Assembly: GCA_016720595.1 (NCBI GenBank)
Contig: JADKKI010000037.1
Coordinates: 78,370-142,369, forward strand
Direction: 5' to 3'
DNA from: Myxococcales bacterium
GTDB lineage: Bacteria > Myxococcota_A > Polyangia > Haliangiales > Haliangiaceae
DNA: 64,000 nucleotides
The notes under the pieces are model-generated. The model did not search any database. It saw only the letters and a program-made list of their open reading frames with translations, and was not told where the DNA came from. A program made the translations under genes and the position numbers. Positions 18,391-32,703 of this stretch are shown piece after piece; position 1 is the first letter of the stretch, and the number at the start of each line of letters is the position of its first letter.

Positions 18391-21300
18391 ATGATCCCAC
18401 CGCCGAAGCTGGACGACCGATCCTTCAACGACATCGTCGAAGAAGCCATCTCGATGATCCCGCGCTATGCGCCGGAGTGGACGAATCACAATCCGTCTGA
18501 TCCGGGCATCACGCTGATCGAGCTCGCGGCGTGGATGACGGACCTGCTCATCTATCGGATGAATCAGGTCCCCGACAAGAACTACGTCGCGTTCCTGAAC
18601 CTCCTCGGGATCAAGCTCAACGCTCCGCGCTCCGCGCGCGCGCTCGTTCGATTCGGGCTGGTCGAAGGTGCCACCAAGCAGCGCGTGCCGCGCGGCACCC
18701 AGGTGTCCACCCCGCAGGCGACCGAGGAGCACACCGTCACGTTCGAGACGGCACGCGATGCGATCGTGTCCGCGGCGCTCCCCGATCGCTGCTTCACCTA
18801 CTACGACAACAGCTACTCCGAGAACAGCCGCTTCATCGATCCGGCGCCGAACACCACCGAGGGTTCGTTCGAGGTGTTCTCCGGTGCGCAGCGCATCGAG
18901 CGGTACCTGTACCTCTCGGATCCGCGGTTCGCGAACACGGGTGACTCGGCGCTCCTGCGCGTGTTCCTCGGTACGCCGGAGCGCGGCGCGCGTGATCTCG
19001 CCCGCCTCCTCGAGTGGGAGTACTGGGAGGGCACGCGGTGGAAGGAGCTCGAGCCCGCGCAGATCGAGGTCGATCGCGGCGAGGTCGCGTTCCTCGGGCC
19101 GTTGCGCTTCGAGCCGACCACCGTCAATCACATCGAAGGCCTGTGGATGCGCGGCCGCCTCGCTGAGGTGCCCGAAGCTCCGGAGGACACCGAGATCGAT
19201 ACGATCCGGGCCCGCGTCGAGGTGGTCGGCGAAGGTCTGTTGCCGACCCAGGCATACGCGAACCTCGACACCAGCGCGTTCCTGGCGCTCGATCTCGGCA
19301 AGAACATCTATCCGTTCGGCAAGGAGCCGAAGGCCGACTGCATCCTCTACCTCGCGTGCGACGAGCTGCTGCAGACCGCCGACGCCTACATCTCCATCGA
19401 GATGTTGCTCGCTGATTCGAGCGTGATCCCGCGGCCGAACCCGTCCGAGCAGCTCGTGCTCGCGTTCGAGTACTGGGATGGTAAGCGCTGGCGGCATCTC
19501 GGCCGGTCCGCTCCGCGCGGCGCGCTGCCGGGCGCCGGTGACGAGCTCGGCTTCCACGACGACACCAAGGCCCTCTCTCAGTCGGGCACGGTCAGCTTCC
19601 GCCGCCCGAAGGACATGGAGGCGCTCGAGATCAACGGCGTCGCGAAGCGCTGGATCCGCGTGCGCATCGAGAAGGGCGATTACGGCGAGGGCGGCAGCTA
19701 CACGCTCGAGAGTGACAAGTGGATCTTCAAGGACGATCGTCCGCTGCGTCCGCCGGCGCTGCGCTCGATGACGTTCCGCTATCGCGAGGACTATCGCGAC
19801 GTGCGGTTCGTCCTGTCGTTCAACGACTTCCAGTACACCGACGTGACCGAGGTCGCGCGCACCGAGTTCACGATCTTCCAGCCGTTCCAGGCCAAGGCCG
19901 AGGAGTCCCCGGCGCTGTACCTGGGCTACCAGGGCAAGCCGCCGAACGATCCGCTCGGGCTCTACTTCCAGCTCGACGAGGAGCTCGGGCTCGGATCGCT
20001 TCCCACCGAGGAAGCCGGCATCGCCACCGGCGAGCTCGAGAAGTACGAGACGATGCGCCGCCTCGCCTGGGAGAGCGGGCAGCGCGTGGTCTGGGAGTAC
20101 TGGGACGGTCGCGAGTGGGAGCCGCTCGCCGTCGACGACGAGACCCAGGGCTTCACCAGCTCGGGCTTCGCCTTCTTCATCGCGCCCGATGACTGGGTGG
20201 GATCGAGCAAGTTCACCGAGGAGCGTCACTGGCTCCGCGCTCGCCTCGAGCAGGGTGGGTACGTCAAGCCGCCGCGCATCCGCATGGTGGTCACCAACGC
20301 GATCGACGCGTTCAACCACGAGACCATCCGCGACGAGACGCTCGGGAACTCCGACGGATCGCCGATGCAGTCGTTCCGGTTCCTCCGGCAGCCGATGCTC
20401 GACGACGAGGCCGTGGAGGTCCGCGAGCGGCAGATCCCACCCGCCGACGAGGTCGCGGATCTCGGTCCGGACGCGGTGCGCGCGGTCGAGGCCGACAACC
20501 CGCAGAACAACGAGCGCTGGGTCCGCTACAAGCGGGTCGATAGCTTCTTCGCATCGGGGCCGCGCAGCCGTCACTACACGCTCGACTACGTGACCGGCGT
20601 GATCACGTTCGGCGACGGTCGCCGCGGCATGGTCCCGCCGGAGGCCAAGAACAGCGTGGTCGCCACGTCGTACCGGATCGGTGGCGGCGCGCTCGGCAAC
20701 GTCAACGCCGGGACCCTGACCTCGCTCGGTCGCGCGCTCGCGTACATCGAGACGGTCTCGAATCCGCTGCCAGCCACCGGCGGCGCGAATCGCGAGACGA
20801 TCGACGAAGCGAAGAACCGCGCTCCGTACACGATCAAGAGCCGCGATCGCGCGGTGACCTCCGAGGACTACGAGATGCTGGCGTTGCGCGCGTCGACCAC
20901 GCTGGCGCGCGCGCGCTGCGTCCCCGATCGCACCAACCGCGGGCACGTCACGCTCGCGATGGTGCCCAAGGGCGACCTCCGCGGTCAGGAGCTCACGCGC
21001 CGGCTCGTGCCGTCGAACGAGGTGCTGCGCTTCGTCAAGCGGTACCTCGATGACCGCAAGCTCGTCGGCACCGTCCTGAACGTCGTCAAGCCGCGCTACA
21101 AGGACCTGTCGCTGCGCGTGGTGTTGATCCGCCGCACCGTCGGTACCAGCGATCGGCTGCGCAAGGACATCGAGGCCAAGCTCCGCAAGTACCTGCACGC
21201 GCTCGTCGGCGGGCGCGATGGCAAGGGCTGGGAGTTCGGTCGTCCGGTGCTCAAGGCCGAGCTCGTGCACCTCGCGGAAGAGGTGCCGGGGGTCGAGGGC

Positions 21301-21429
21301 GTGGATTCGCTCGGGATCTGGGACGAGCAGCGCAATGTCGGCGTCGAGCACCTCCGGCTCGATGACGATGAGCTGCCGTTCCTCGTGCACGTCCACGTCG
21401 CGGAGAAGGTCCGCGACGACATCAAGTAG
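18391..21429 (+). CDS. Baseplate assembly protein, J/gp6-like (Afp11-like)
   Basis: A 1012-residue putative baseplate assembly protein of the type coded in eCIS clusters. The N-terminus has YAPEWTNHNPSDPGITLIELAAWMTDLLIYRMNQVPDKNY, shared with the family; the middle holds repeated WEYWDG-W-L motifs (at least three: EYWEGTRWKEL, EYWDGKRWRHL, EYWDGREWEPL), suggesting repeated beta-sandwich modules; the C-terminus contains the J core, GNVNAGTLTSLG, NRAPYTIKSRDRAVTSEDYE and the late LVGTVLNVVKPRYKDLSL. It forms the wedge ring of the baseplate. Both neighbours are baseplate genes. Confidence 0.93.
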   Translation: MIPPPKLDDRSFNDIVEEAISMIPRYAPEWTNHNPSDPGITLIELAAWMTDLLIYRMNQVPDKNYVAFLNLLGIKLNAPRSARALVRFGLVEGATKQRVPRGTQVSTPQATEEHTVTFETARDAIVSAALPDRCFTYYDNSYSENSRFIDPAPNTTEGSFEVFSGAQRIERYLYLSDPRFANTGDSALLRVFLGTPERGARDLARLLEWEYWEGTRWKELEPAQIEVDRGEVAFLGPLRFEPTTVNHIEGLWMRGRLAEVPEAPEDTEIDTIRARVEVVGEGLLPTQAYANLDTSAFLALDLGKNIYPFGKEPKADCILYLACDELLQTADAYISIEMLLADSSVIPRPNPSEQLVLAFEYWDGKRWRHLGRSAPRGALPGAGDELGFHDDTKALSQSGTVSFRRPKDMEALEINGVAKRWIRVRIEKGDYGEGGSYTLESDKWIFKDDRPLRPPALRSMTFRYREDYRDVRFVLSFNDFQYTDVTEVARTEFTIFQPFQAKAEESPALYLGYQGKPPNDPLGLYFQLDEELGLGSLPTEEAGIATGELEKYETMRRLAWESGQRVVWEYWDGREWEPLAVDDETQGFTSSGFAFFIAPDDWVGSSKFTEERHWLRARLEQGGYVKPPRIRMVVTNAIDAFNHETIRDETLGNSDGSPMQSFRFLRQPMLDDEAVEVRERQIPPADEVADLGPDAVRAVEADNPQNNERWVRYKRVDSFFASGPRSRHYTLDYVTGVITFGDGRRGMVPPEAKNSVVATSYRIGGGALGNVNAGTLTSLGRALAYIETVSNPLPATGGANRETIDEAKNRAPYTIKSRDRAVTSEDYEMLALRASTTLARARCVPDRTNRGHVTLAMVPKGDLRGQELTRRLVPSNEVLRFVKRYLDDRKLVGTVLNVVKPRYKDLSLRVVLIRRTVGTSDRLRKDIEAKLRKYLHALVGGRDGKGWEFGRPVLKAELVHLAEEVPGVEGVDSLGIWDEQRNVGVEHLRLDDDELPFLVHVHVAEKVRDDIK

Positions 21430-21431
21430 CG

Positions 21432-23899
<2,468 letters not shown>

Positions 23900-23990
23900 G
23901 CGGACCGACGACGGTTCGTGGGCTGCCTATCGGCGGACCACCTGGCTAGACGCCGGGCGGGATCGACGCTGGGGAAGCACCGCGCGAGCG

Positions 23991-23999
23991 TGCTAAACT
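23991..23999 (+). promoter_or_regulatory. Extended -10 promoter candidate for the FHA gene block
   Basis: TGC-TAAACT at 23991-23999 is an extended -10 box. No good -35 is seen 17 bases upstream. The predicted start near 24006 gives a leader of about 28 bases with AGGAGG before the ATG at 24034. Confidence 0.35.
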
Positions 24000-24033
24000 A
24001 GCGTGCGCCTGGGGGCGTCCCCTAGGAGGGCCC

Positions 24034-24795
24034 ATGTTCTTAGAGTACCTGGACTTCATCTTCAAGCCGATCCGCGGGGTCTACAACAAGTGGCTCGGCA
24101 TCAAGACCACGAAGGGAAATCTTCAGGTCGAGGCGATGCGCGCGAAGGGTCTGGCGAACCGAGGCAAGGACGCCGTGGCCCAGGTCGGACAGTTCAACAA
24201 CAAGCTGAACCAACAAGTGGGTGGTGGTCAGATGCAGCAGCAGCCGCCAGGAGCACCAGGTGCCGCAGCGCCAGGAATGGCCGGAGCACCCGGAGTCCCC
24301 AATCCGAATCCACCGATTCGCTCGAAGGGGTTCTGGATCTTCAAGAAGAAGTTCTGCACCCAGTGCGAACAGCAACTCGACAAGAGCTGGGACGCGTGTC
24401 CGTACTGCGCGCAGATCGCCCAACAAGTGGTGGCGGCGCCGGCGAAGCAAGCCCTGAAGACCCAGGCCTTCGTCATGGACGCCCAGGGTGGCCCAGGGAG
24501 CATGCAGCTGCTCGGCTGGATCGTGCCTCTTCAGGGACCACAGAAGGGTGAGCTGTTCACGCTCGCTCCGGTCACCACCATCGGCACCGATCCGAAGTCG
24601 ACCGTCGTGCTCAACGACAAGTTCATGTCGAGCAAGCACGCCGAGATCAAGGCGGAGAACGGCATGTGGGTCCTCCGGGACTCCGGGTCGACCAACGGGA
24701 CCTACGTCAACAACAAGCGCGTCGATCGCCACGAGCTCGTCGATAACGACTTCGTGAAGTTCGGTAGCGCCATGCTGAAGTTCAAGAGCCTATGA
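24034..24795 (+). CDS. Zinc-ribbon and FHA domain protein
   Basis: A 253-residue protein. Residues 1-60 are helical and basic, followed by a Gln/Pro/Gly/Ala linker, a double-CxxC zinc ribbon (CTQCEQQL...CPYCAQ, about 108-128), and a C-terminal FHA domain (about 155-250) with STVVLNDKFMSSKHAEI, DSGSTNGTYVNNKRV and VKFGSAMLKFKS. The Ser-Lys-His and Ser-Thr-Asn-Gly residues that bind phosphothreonine are present. An AGGAGG site precedes the ATG. The next gene overlaps by 4 bp (ATGA). By analogy with FHA proteins in type VI secretion, it may sense kinase signals on the particle or its assembly platform; that is inference. Confidence 0.85.
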   Translation: MFLEYLDFIFKPIRGVYNKWLGIKTTKGNLQVEAMRAKGLANRGKDAVAQVGQFNNKLNQQVGGGQMQQQPPGAPGAAAPGMAGAPGVPNPNPPIRSKGFWIFKKKFCTQCEQQLDKSWDACPYCAQIAQQVVAAPAKQALKTQAFVMDAQGGPGSMQLLGWIVPLQGPQKGELFTLAPVTTIGTDPKSTVVLNDKFMSSKHAEIKAENGMWVLRDSGSTNGTYVNNKRVDRHELVDNDFVKFGSAMLKFKSL

Positions 24796-26318
24796 CCCGA
24801 ACGAAGCGCACGAGGTTCGCGATGCTCCCCGTGCTGGGGGCAGTGATCGCGTCGCTGTGGGGCATCACGCCGGTCGTCGCCGAGGGCGGGCAGATCGAGG
24901 TGTTCCTCACGGTCAAGACGCCAGATCCCAACTCGAAGGCGAAGGACGACGCGCCCACCATCGAGGCCACGATCGTCGGTGGACCCACGGTCCCCGTCGA
25001 GAAGTTCGTGATCACCGATCCGTCAGCGAAGCCACCGGTCACGCTCAAGGCGAGCGCCCTTCGGCCGTACACGGCCGGCACCGAGACCATCGCGGTCGCA
25101 TTCGTGATCAACGGGCAGGAGGTCTGGATCGGCAACGACGAGATCGAGGCCGAGGAGAGCCCGGCCCGACACCTCGGCATCTTGAAGAACCTCAAGCAGG
25201 CGCTGCAGACGGTGCCGTTCGCCACCGCCGGTCCCGCCGGCTCGAAGGGCGTCTTGATCTCGTACGGTGACAAGGCCGAGGTGAAGGTCCCGATGGGCCC
25301 GATCGGGAACATCACCGCCGAGGCGCTGGGCACGCAGAGGGACTATTACAAGAAGTTCGGCACCTCGATGGTCGAGGGCATCAACCTCGCGATCTCCGAG
25401 CTGCATAACGTCACGGCCTCGCGCAAGGCGCTGATCGTGGTGTGCGACGGCAACGACACCAACAACGAGGCGGCGAAGGGGCAGCTCCAGAACCTCAAGA
25501 AGCAGGCGCTCGGCGAGAAGATCCAGACGTTCGCCATCATCTACAAGGGCGAACTCTCCGAGCCTGGCAACGTGATCACGACGATGATCCCCACGGCCTC
25601 GACCGTCTCGAACGCCGAGGGCATCGCCTCGTCGATCCAGGCGATCCTCTCGCGCATGGCCGACCGGTACTACCTGTCGTTCCCCGGGTACGACGTGAAG
25701 TCGAACTTCGGGTTCCAGTGGGACGGCAAGCAGCACGACCTGGTGATCAAGATCGACAAGGACGACACCGATCCCGTGTCACTGACGCTGGCACCCGCGT
25801 GGCAGCCGCCGAAGAAGGGCGGGTTCCCGTGGTGGATCCTGATCGTCAGCATCGTCGGGTTCCTCCTGCTCCTCATCATCCTCGCCAAGGTGTTCGGGAA
25901 GAAGGAAGAGCCGATGCCGATGCCGATGCCGGTGATGCAGCAGGCCGCCCCCGAAGCGCCCAAGCCCGCCGGTCCCATGAAGACCGTCATGATCGGCGCC
26001 GGCGGCGACAGCGATGGCTTCCCCATCGTCGGCTGGCTGGTGCCGCTCAACGGCCAGAACGCGTACCAGACCTATCGGCTCCGCTCCGGCGGGACCAAGA
26101 TCGGGACGGCCCCGCCCAGCGACATCGTGGTCAACGATGGCTTCATGAGCACCGAGCATTGCCAGATCAACTGCTCGCCGGCCGGCTTCACGCTGGTCGA
26201 CCCGGGCTCGACGAATGGCTGCTACGTCAACGATCGCAAGGTGCAGAAGCATGACCTCGTCGACAACGACATGATCACGCTCGGCAAGACCAACTTCAAG
26301 TTCAAGTCGATCAACTAG
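24792..26318 (+). CDS. Membrane protein with VWA-like extracytoplasmic domain and cytoplasmic FHA domain
   Basis: A 508-residue protein: signal peptide (about 1-30), a VWA-like region (about 60-310; GTSMVEGINLAISEL and VVCDGNDTNNEAA occupy the positions of MIDAS loops, but the first DxSxS motif is not evident), a transmembrane helix (about 342-370, FPWWILIVSIVGFLLLLII), a Met/Pro linker and a C-terminal FHA domain (about 411-505; DGFMSTEHCQI, DPGSTNGCYVNDRKV). The FHA core is close to that of the preceding gene, so the two probably arose by duplication. The topology could relay an outside event to an internal phosphopeptide binder. Confidence 0.8.
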   Translation: MTRTKRTRFAMLPVLGAVIASLWGITPVVAEGGQIEVFLTVKTPDPNSKAKDDAPTIEATIVGGPTVPVEKFVITDPSAKPPVTLKASALRPYTAGTETIAVAFVINGQEVWIGNDEIEAEESPARHLGILKNLKQALQTVPFATAGPAGSKGVLISYGDKAEVKVPMGPIGNITAEALGTQRDYYKKFGTSMVEGINLAISELHNVTASRKALIVVCDGNDTNNEAAKGQLQNLKKQALGEKIQTFAIIYKGELSEPGNVITTMIPTASTVSNAEGIASSIQAILSRMADRYYLSFPGYDVKSNFGFQWDGKQHDLVIKIDKDDTDPVSLTLAPAWQPPKKGGFPWWILIVSIVGFLLLLIILAKVFGKKEEPMPMPMPVMQQAAPEAPKPAGPMKTVMIGAGGDSDGFPIVGWLVPLNGQNAYQTYRLRSGGTKIGTAPPSDIVVNDGFMSTEHCQINCSPAGFTLVDPGSTNGCYVNDRKVQKHDLVDNDMITLGKTNFKFKSIN

Positions 26319-26339
26319 ACCGGACCGGATCCAGAGCTC

Positions 26340-26801
26340 GTGTCGACCGGCGCCCTCGTAGGCCTCATCGTGGGAGGAGCCGTCCTCCTCCTCATCGTCA
26401 TCGCATTGATGGCGAAGAAGAGCGCGGCGCCGGTGGGGCAGCGCGTGTGCGGTGGCTGCAAGCGAGTGATGCTGCCGGTCTGGACCAAGTGCCTGTTCTG
26501 CGGCTGGGCCCCGGGCGCCCGGCTGGAGTTCATCCTCGGCCCGATGGCCAACCAGGTGCTCCAGCTGGCCGAGGACGTGACGACGATTGGCTCGGTCGCC
26601 GGTGCCACGGTGGTCCTTGCCGATCCCGCCGTGTCCCGGAAGCACGCCGCGATCCGCAAGGTCGACGGTGGCTTCGAGCTGGCGGACCTCGGATCGACCA
26701 ATGGGGTCTACGTCAACGGGCACAAGGTGCCCAAGAAGACCCTGGAGCCAGGGGACATCGTCCGGGTCGGAAACACCGAAGCCGTGTTCAAGCGCGGATA
26801 A
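26340..26801 (+). CDS. Membrane-anchored zinc-ribbon and FHA protein
   Basis: A 153-residue protein from a GTG start. An N-terminal transmembrane helix (about 5-26) is followed by a CGGC...CLFC zinc ribbon (about 36-53) and an FHA domain (about 62-150) with ADPAVSRKHAAI and LGSTNGVYVNGHKV. It has the same parts as the 24034 protein in shorter form with a membrane anchor. It follows the VWA-FHA gene after 21 bp and precedes a fourth FHA gene. Confidence 0.85.
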   Translation: MSTGALVGLIVGGAVLLLIVIALMAKKSAAPVGQRVCGGCKRVMLPVWTKCLFCGWAPGARLEFILGPMANQVLQLAEDVTTIGSVAGATVVLADPAVSRKHAAIRKVDGGFELADLGSTNGVYVNGHKVPKKTLEPGDIVRVGNTEAVFKRG

Positions 26802-26867
26802 GCGCTCGGTCCTCGTCGGTCCGGCACTGGCGTTGCGCGCGGGCGCCCGGTACCATTCCACTTCCTA

Positions 26868-29708
<2,841 letters not shown>

Positions 29709-29713
29709 GGCAC

Positions 29714-31330
29714 ATGACCATCGAGAACAAGCGAAGCAGCAAAGCGGAGATGGAGGACCTGATCCGCGCGAGGTACTCGCTGATCTGGGTCACCTCGCCG
29801 GAGGAGAACCGCGTCGAGGAGGCGCTCCGCAAGCTGTGCGTCGAGCGCGAGATGCGGCTCGAGGTGTGGTCGATCACCGAAGGCTTCAAGACGATCGCGA
29901 ACGGGCAGGGCACGCGCGACGTCAAGGACCCGATGAAGGCGATCGATCACGTGATCCGTGCGGAGGGTCGCGCGCTGTTCGTGCTTCGCGACTTCCACCC
30001 GTTCCTCAAGGAGCCGGCCGTGGTGCGGCGCCTGCGCGACGCGGCGACCGAGCTGCGCAAGACGAAGAAGAGCCTGCTCGTGCTGTCCCCGGTGACGAAG
30101 ATCCCGCCGGAGCTCGAGAAGAGCGTGGCCGCGGTGCTCGACTGGGAGCTGCCCACGCGCATGGAGATCGAGGAGGCGGCCCGCAAGGTGTTGCCCGCGC
30201 TGCCGGCGGCCACCCAGCAGGTGATCGAGAGCGATCCGGGGTTCATGGAGCGCGTCGTCGAGAGCGCGCTCGGCCTGACCCTCGTCGAGGCGGAGAACGT
30301 GTTCTCGAAGAGCGCGGTGCGCACGCACACGTTCGATCTCGAGACCATCCTCGAAGAGAAGAAGCAGATCATCCGCAAGAGCGGCCTGCTCGAGTACTAC
30401 GAGCACCGTGAGGAGTTCTCCGACGTCGGCGGCATGGAGGTCCTCAAGGATTGGCTGGTCAAGCGGCGCTCGGCGTTCAGCTCGCGCGCGCGGGACTTCG
30501 GACTGCCGCTGCCCAAGGGCATCCTCCTGATCGGCGTCCCCGGCACCGGAAAGTCGCTCACGGCGAAGGCAGTCGGTGCGCTGTGGCAGATGCCGCTGCT
30601 CCGGCTCGATGTCGGCAAGATCTTCGGCGGGCTCGTCGGCTCGTCGGAAGAGAACATCCGCAACGTGATCAAGACGGCGGAGGCGATCGCGCCGGCGATC
30701 CTCTGGATCGACGAGCTCGAGAAGGGCTTCTCGGGCACCGGCTCCTCGGGCCAGACCGACGGTGGGACCACGTCGCGCGTGTTCGCCTCGTTCATCACGT
30801 GGCTTCAGGAGAAGACGACGCCCGTGTTCGTGATCGCGACCGCGAACAACGTGCAGCAGCTGCCCCCCGAGCTGCTGCGCAAGGGCCGGTTCGACGAGAT
30901 CTTCTTCTGCGACCTGCCTGATCGTGAGGATCGCCGCTCGATCATCGACATCCACATCCGCAAGAAGAAGCGGGACCCGGGCCAGTTCGACCTCGAGAAG
31001 CTGATCGAAGCTACGGTGGACTACTCGGGCGCCGAGCTCGAGCAGGCCGTGGTCGCGTCGCTGTACGACGCGTTCGACACCGGCATGGATCTGTCCACCG
31101 AAGGCCTCCTCAACACACTGAAGGACATCGTTCCGCTCGCGATCACCATGCGCGAGCAGATCGAGGCGATGCGCGAGTGGGCGAGGACCCGCGCCCGTCC
31201 GGCCGCGGCGCGGGGCCGGACCCCGCCCAAGAAGGCAGGGTGGATGGCCCGCCACGGCGCACCGACGGCGAACCTCGGCGACAAGGGTGCGGAGACCTCC
31301 GACGACGGCGAGCGCAAGCTCGAGCTGTGA
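29714..31330 (+). CDS. AAA+ ATPase, Ycf46-like (eCIS Afp15-position)
   Basis: A 538-residue AAA+ protein. The N-terminal 230 residues form the Ycf46-type domain (RARYSLIWVTSPEENRVEEAL, then ALFVLRDFHPFL). The AAA module has Walker A GVPGTGKS (about 274-281), Walker B ILWIDELEK (about 329), sensor-1 ATANN and a C-terminal lid. The C-terminus is basic and disordered. eCIS loci normally carry an AAA ATPase (Afp15) at this place, needed for particle assembly; here it is of the Ycf46 type and is followed by DUF1257 and DUF2997 genes. It starts 6 bp after the coiled-coil FHA gene. Confidence 0.88.
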   Translation: MTIENKRSSKAEMEDLIRARYSLIWVTSPEENRVEEALRKLCVEREMRLEVWSITEGFKTIANGQGTRDVKDPMKAIDHVIRAEGRALFVLRDFHPFLKEPAVVRRLRDAATELRKTKKSLLVLSPVTKIPPELEKSVAAVLDWELPTRMEIEEAARKVLPALPAATQQVIESDPGFMERVVESALGLTLVEAENVFSKSAVRTHTFDLETILEEKKQIIRKSGLLEYYEHREEFSDVGGMEVLKDWLVKRRSAFSSRARDFGLPLPKGILLIGVPGTGKSLTAKAVGALWQMPLLRLDVGKIFGGLVGSSEENIRNVIKTAEAIAPAILWIDELEKGFSGTGSSGQTDGGTTSRVFASFITWLQEKTTPVFVIATANNVQQLPPELLRKGRFDEIFFCDLPDREDRRSIIDIHIRKKKRDPGQFDLEKLIEATVDYSGAELEQAVVASLYDAFDTGMDLSTEGLLNTLKDIVPLAITMREQIEAMREWARTRARPAAARGRTPPKKAGWMARHGAPTANLGDKGAETSDDGERKLEL

Positions 31331-31381
31331 TCGCACGGGGGGAAGCTCCCCGCGCGAGCTGGGGTACACTGTAGAGACCTC

Positions 31382-31789
31382 ATGTCGCATTTCACCAAGT
31401 GCGCCCTCAAGATGACGAATCTTGCGGCGATCAAGAAGGCGCTCGCGGACCTGAACCACAAGTTCGTCGCTGCGGAGGATGGCCAGCAGGTCACCGTCCG
31501 CGGCTATCGCGGGGATACGCTGAAGGCAGCGATCTGCGTCGATATGGGCCGCTACGACGTCGGCATCATCGACAACCTCGACGGGACGTACGGCGTCACC
31601 GCGGACTGGTGGGGCGTCGAGACGACGAAGGGAATCTCCGAGGAGGAGTTCCAGAACACGCTCAGCCAGAAGTACCAGTATCACAACGTCAAACAGGCCT
31701 GCGAAGAGAAGGGGTATGCGGTGGAGGAGGAGGTCAACGAAGAGGACGGGTCGATCCGCCTCGTGGTCGCCAAGTGGGGTGCCGAATGA
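31382..31789 (+). CDS. DUF1257 (Ycf35 family) protein
   Basis: A 135-residue protein beginning MSHFTKCALKMTNLAAIKKAL, the DUF1257/Ycf35 signature, with GYRGDTLKAAICVDMGRYDVG in the middle and YQYHNVKQACEEKGYAVEEE near the end. The molecular role of the family is not established; it is conserved in cyanobacteria and chloroplasts and often occurs beside Ycf46-type ATPases. The ATG lies 11 bases after a TACACT box and no Shine-Dalgarno is seen. It overlaps the next gene by 4 bp. Confidence 0.88.
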   Translation: MSHFTKCALKMTNLAAIKKALADLNHKFVAAEDGQQVTVRGYRGDTLKAAICVDMGRYDVGIIDNLDGTYGVTADWWGVETTKGISEEEFQNTLSQKYQYHNVKQACEEKGYAVEEEVNEEDGSIRLVVAKWGAE

Positions 31790-32007
31790 GCCTGAAGAAA
31801 GAGATCGAGATCGTGATCAACGCCAAGGGCGAGGTGACGTTCGAGATGAAGGGCCAGAAGGGCCCCAGCTGCCTCGGCGAGACCAAGTTCCTCGAGACCG
31901 CCCTGGGCGGCGATGCCGCGGTGGTCGACCAGCAGAAGACCAACGAATACTATGAACAATCAGAGGGTTACGTGTCGTCGTGGAGTGGGGAAGGCAAGGA
32001 CGAGTAA
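31786..32007 (+). CDS. DUF2997 small protein
   Basis: A 73-residue protein: MSLKKEIEIVINAKGEVTFE, GPSCLGETKFLETALGG, ending YYEQ. This is the DUF2997 pattern, including a single conserved cysteine before LGE. The gene overlaps the DUF1257 stop (ATGA) as in other genomes where the two are paired. No function is established. The pair may act with the preceding ATPase. Confidence 0.85.
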   Translation: MSLKKEIEIVINAKGEVTFEMKGQKGPSCLGETKFLETALGGDAAVVDQQKTNEYYEQSEGYVSSWSGEGKDE

Positions 32008-32016
32008 CCGCGTAAC

Positions 32017-32679
32017 ATGACGACAGTGGCGGACCAGGACCCGGGCACCGAGCCCACAACCGACCAGGACCCTCGCGCCGAGGATCTGACGGACGAGATC
32101 ACGCGCAAGTACGATCCCGAGCGTCTGCTTCGGATGATCGGCAAGCGCGCAGGCAAGGGCGAGGCCCTCGAGCACTCCGTTCGCAACAAGTACGAACAGC
32201 GGTTCGGCGTCGACCTCGGTCACGTGCGGCTGTACTCAGGTGAGTTCGCCGAAGAGTTCAACAAGCAGCGCAACGCCCACGCCGTCACCGTCGGCTCCAC
32301 CGGTATCATCCTCATGGGTGGTTCGGCCGACAAGGGTATGGCCGGCGCCGCAGGCCAGGCCCTGCTCGCCCACGAGCTCACCCACGTCGCTCAGGCGCAG
32401 CGAAAGCAGGGTGGCGGCCTCTACCGCAAGGGCGTCACGCCGATGGCGTTCACCGAGGAGCACGAGGCGGAAGCCGAGCACCACGAAGCCGAGGTGCATG
32501 GCGAAGGGGCGAACGGGCGCTCGGCGACCACGGCCTCGGCCAATGCGGCGCAGAACAAGGTGGCCGCGGCCGCCAAGATCGAAGAGGCACTCGAGCAGGT
32601 CAAGGAGCGCGTGCTCGAGATGGCCGCGGATGCCATGCGGACGTTCTCGTACCGCAACGGCAGCCAGCGCCGCGCGTAG
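32017..32679 (+). CDS. DUF4157 (eCIS core) protein with HELTH zinc-protease motif
   Basis: A 220-residue protein. After an acidic N-terminus, the DUF4157 domain spans about residues 45-135: LEHSVRNKYEQRFGVDLGHVRLYSG, then HAVTVGSTGIILMGG and ALLAHELTHVAQ. HELTH (about 118-122) is a zincin HExxH motif. This domain is typical of proteins coded in eCIS loci, often as the leader part of toxins. Here the C-terminus has only a Glu/His-rich stretch and an Ala-rich helix, with no obvious toxin domain. It may be a bare accessory or cargo-loading protein, or a short effector. Confidence 0.88.
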   Translation: MTTVADQDPGTEPTTDQDPRAEDLTDEITRKYDPERLLRMIGKRAGKGEALEHSVRNKYEQRFGVDLGHVRLYSGEFAEEFNKQRNAHAVTVGSTGIILMGGSADKGMAGAAGQALLAHELTHVAQAQRKQGGGLYRKGVTPMAFTEEHEAEAEHHEAEVHGEGANGRSATTASANAAQNKVAAAAKIEEALEQVKERVLEMAADAMRTFSYRNGSQRRA

Positions 32680-32690
32680 CGATTTCGGGG

Positions 32691-32696
32691 TATCCT
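32691..32696 (+). promoter_or_regulatory. -10-like box TATCCT close to the pentapeptide gene start
   Basis: TATCCT ends 7 bases before ATG 32704, which would put the transcript start almost at the start codon. No -35 match is seen. Similar TAnnnT boxes at short distance occur before the genes at 31382, 35666, 53212 and 55101. Confidence 0.3.
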
Positions 32697-32703
32697 CGTC
32701 GGG

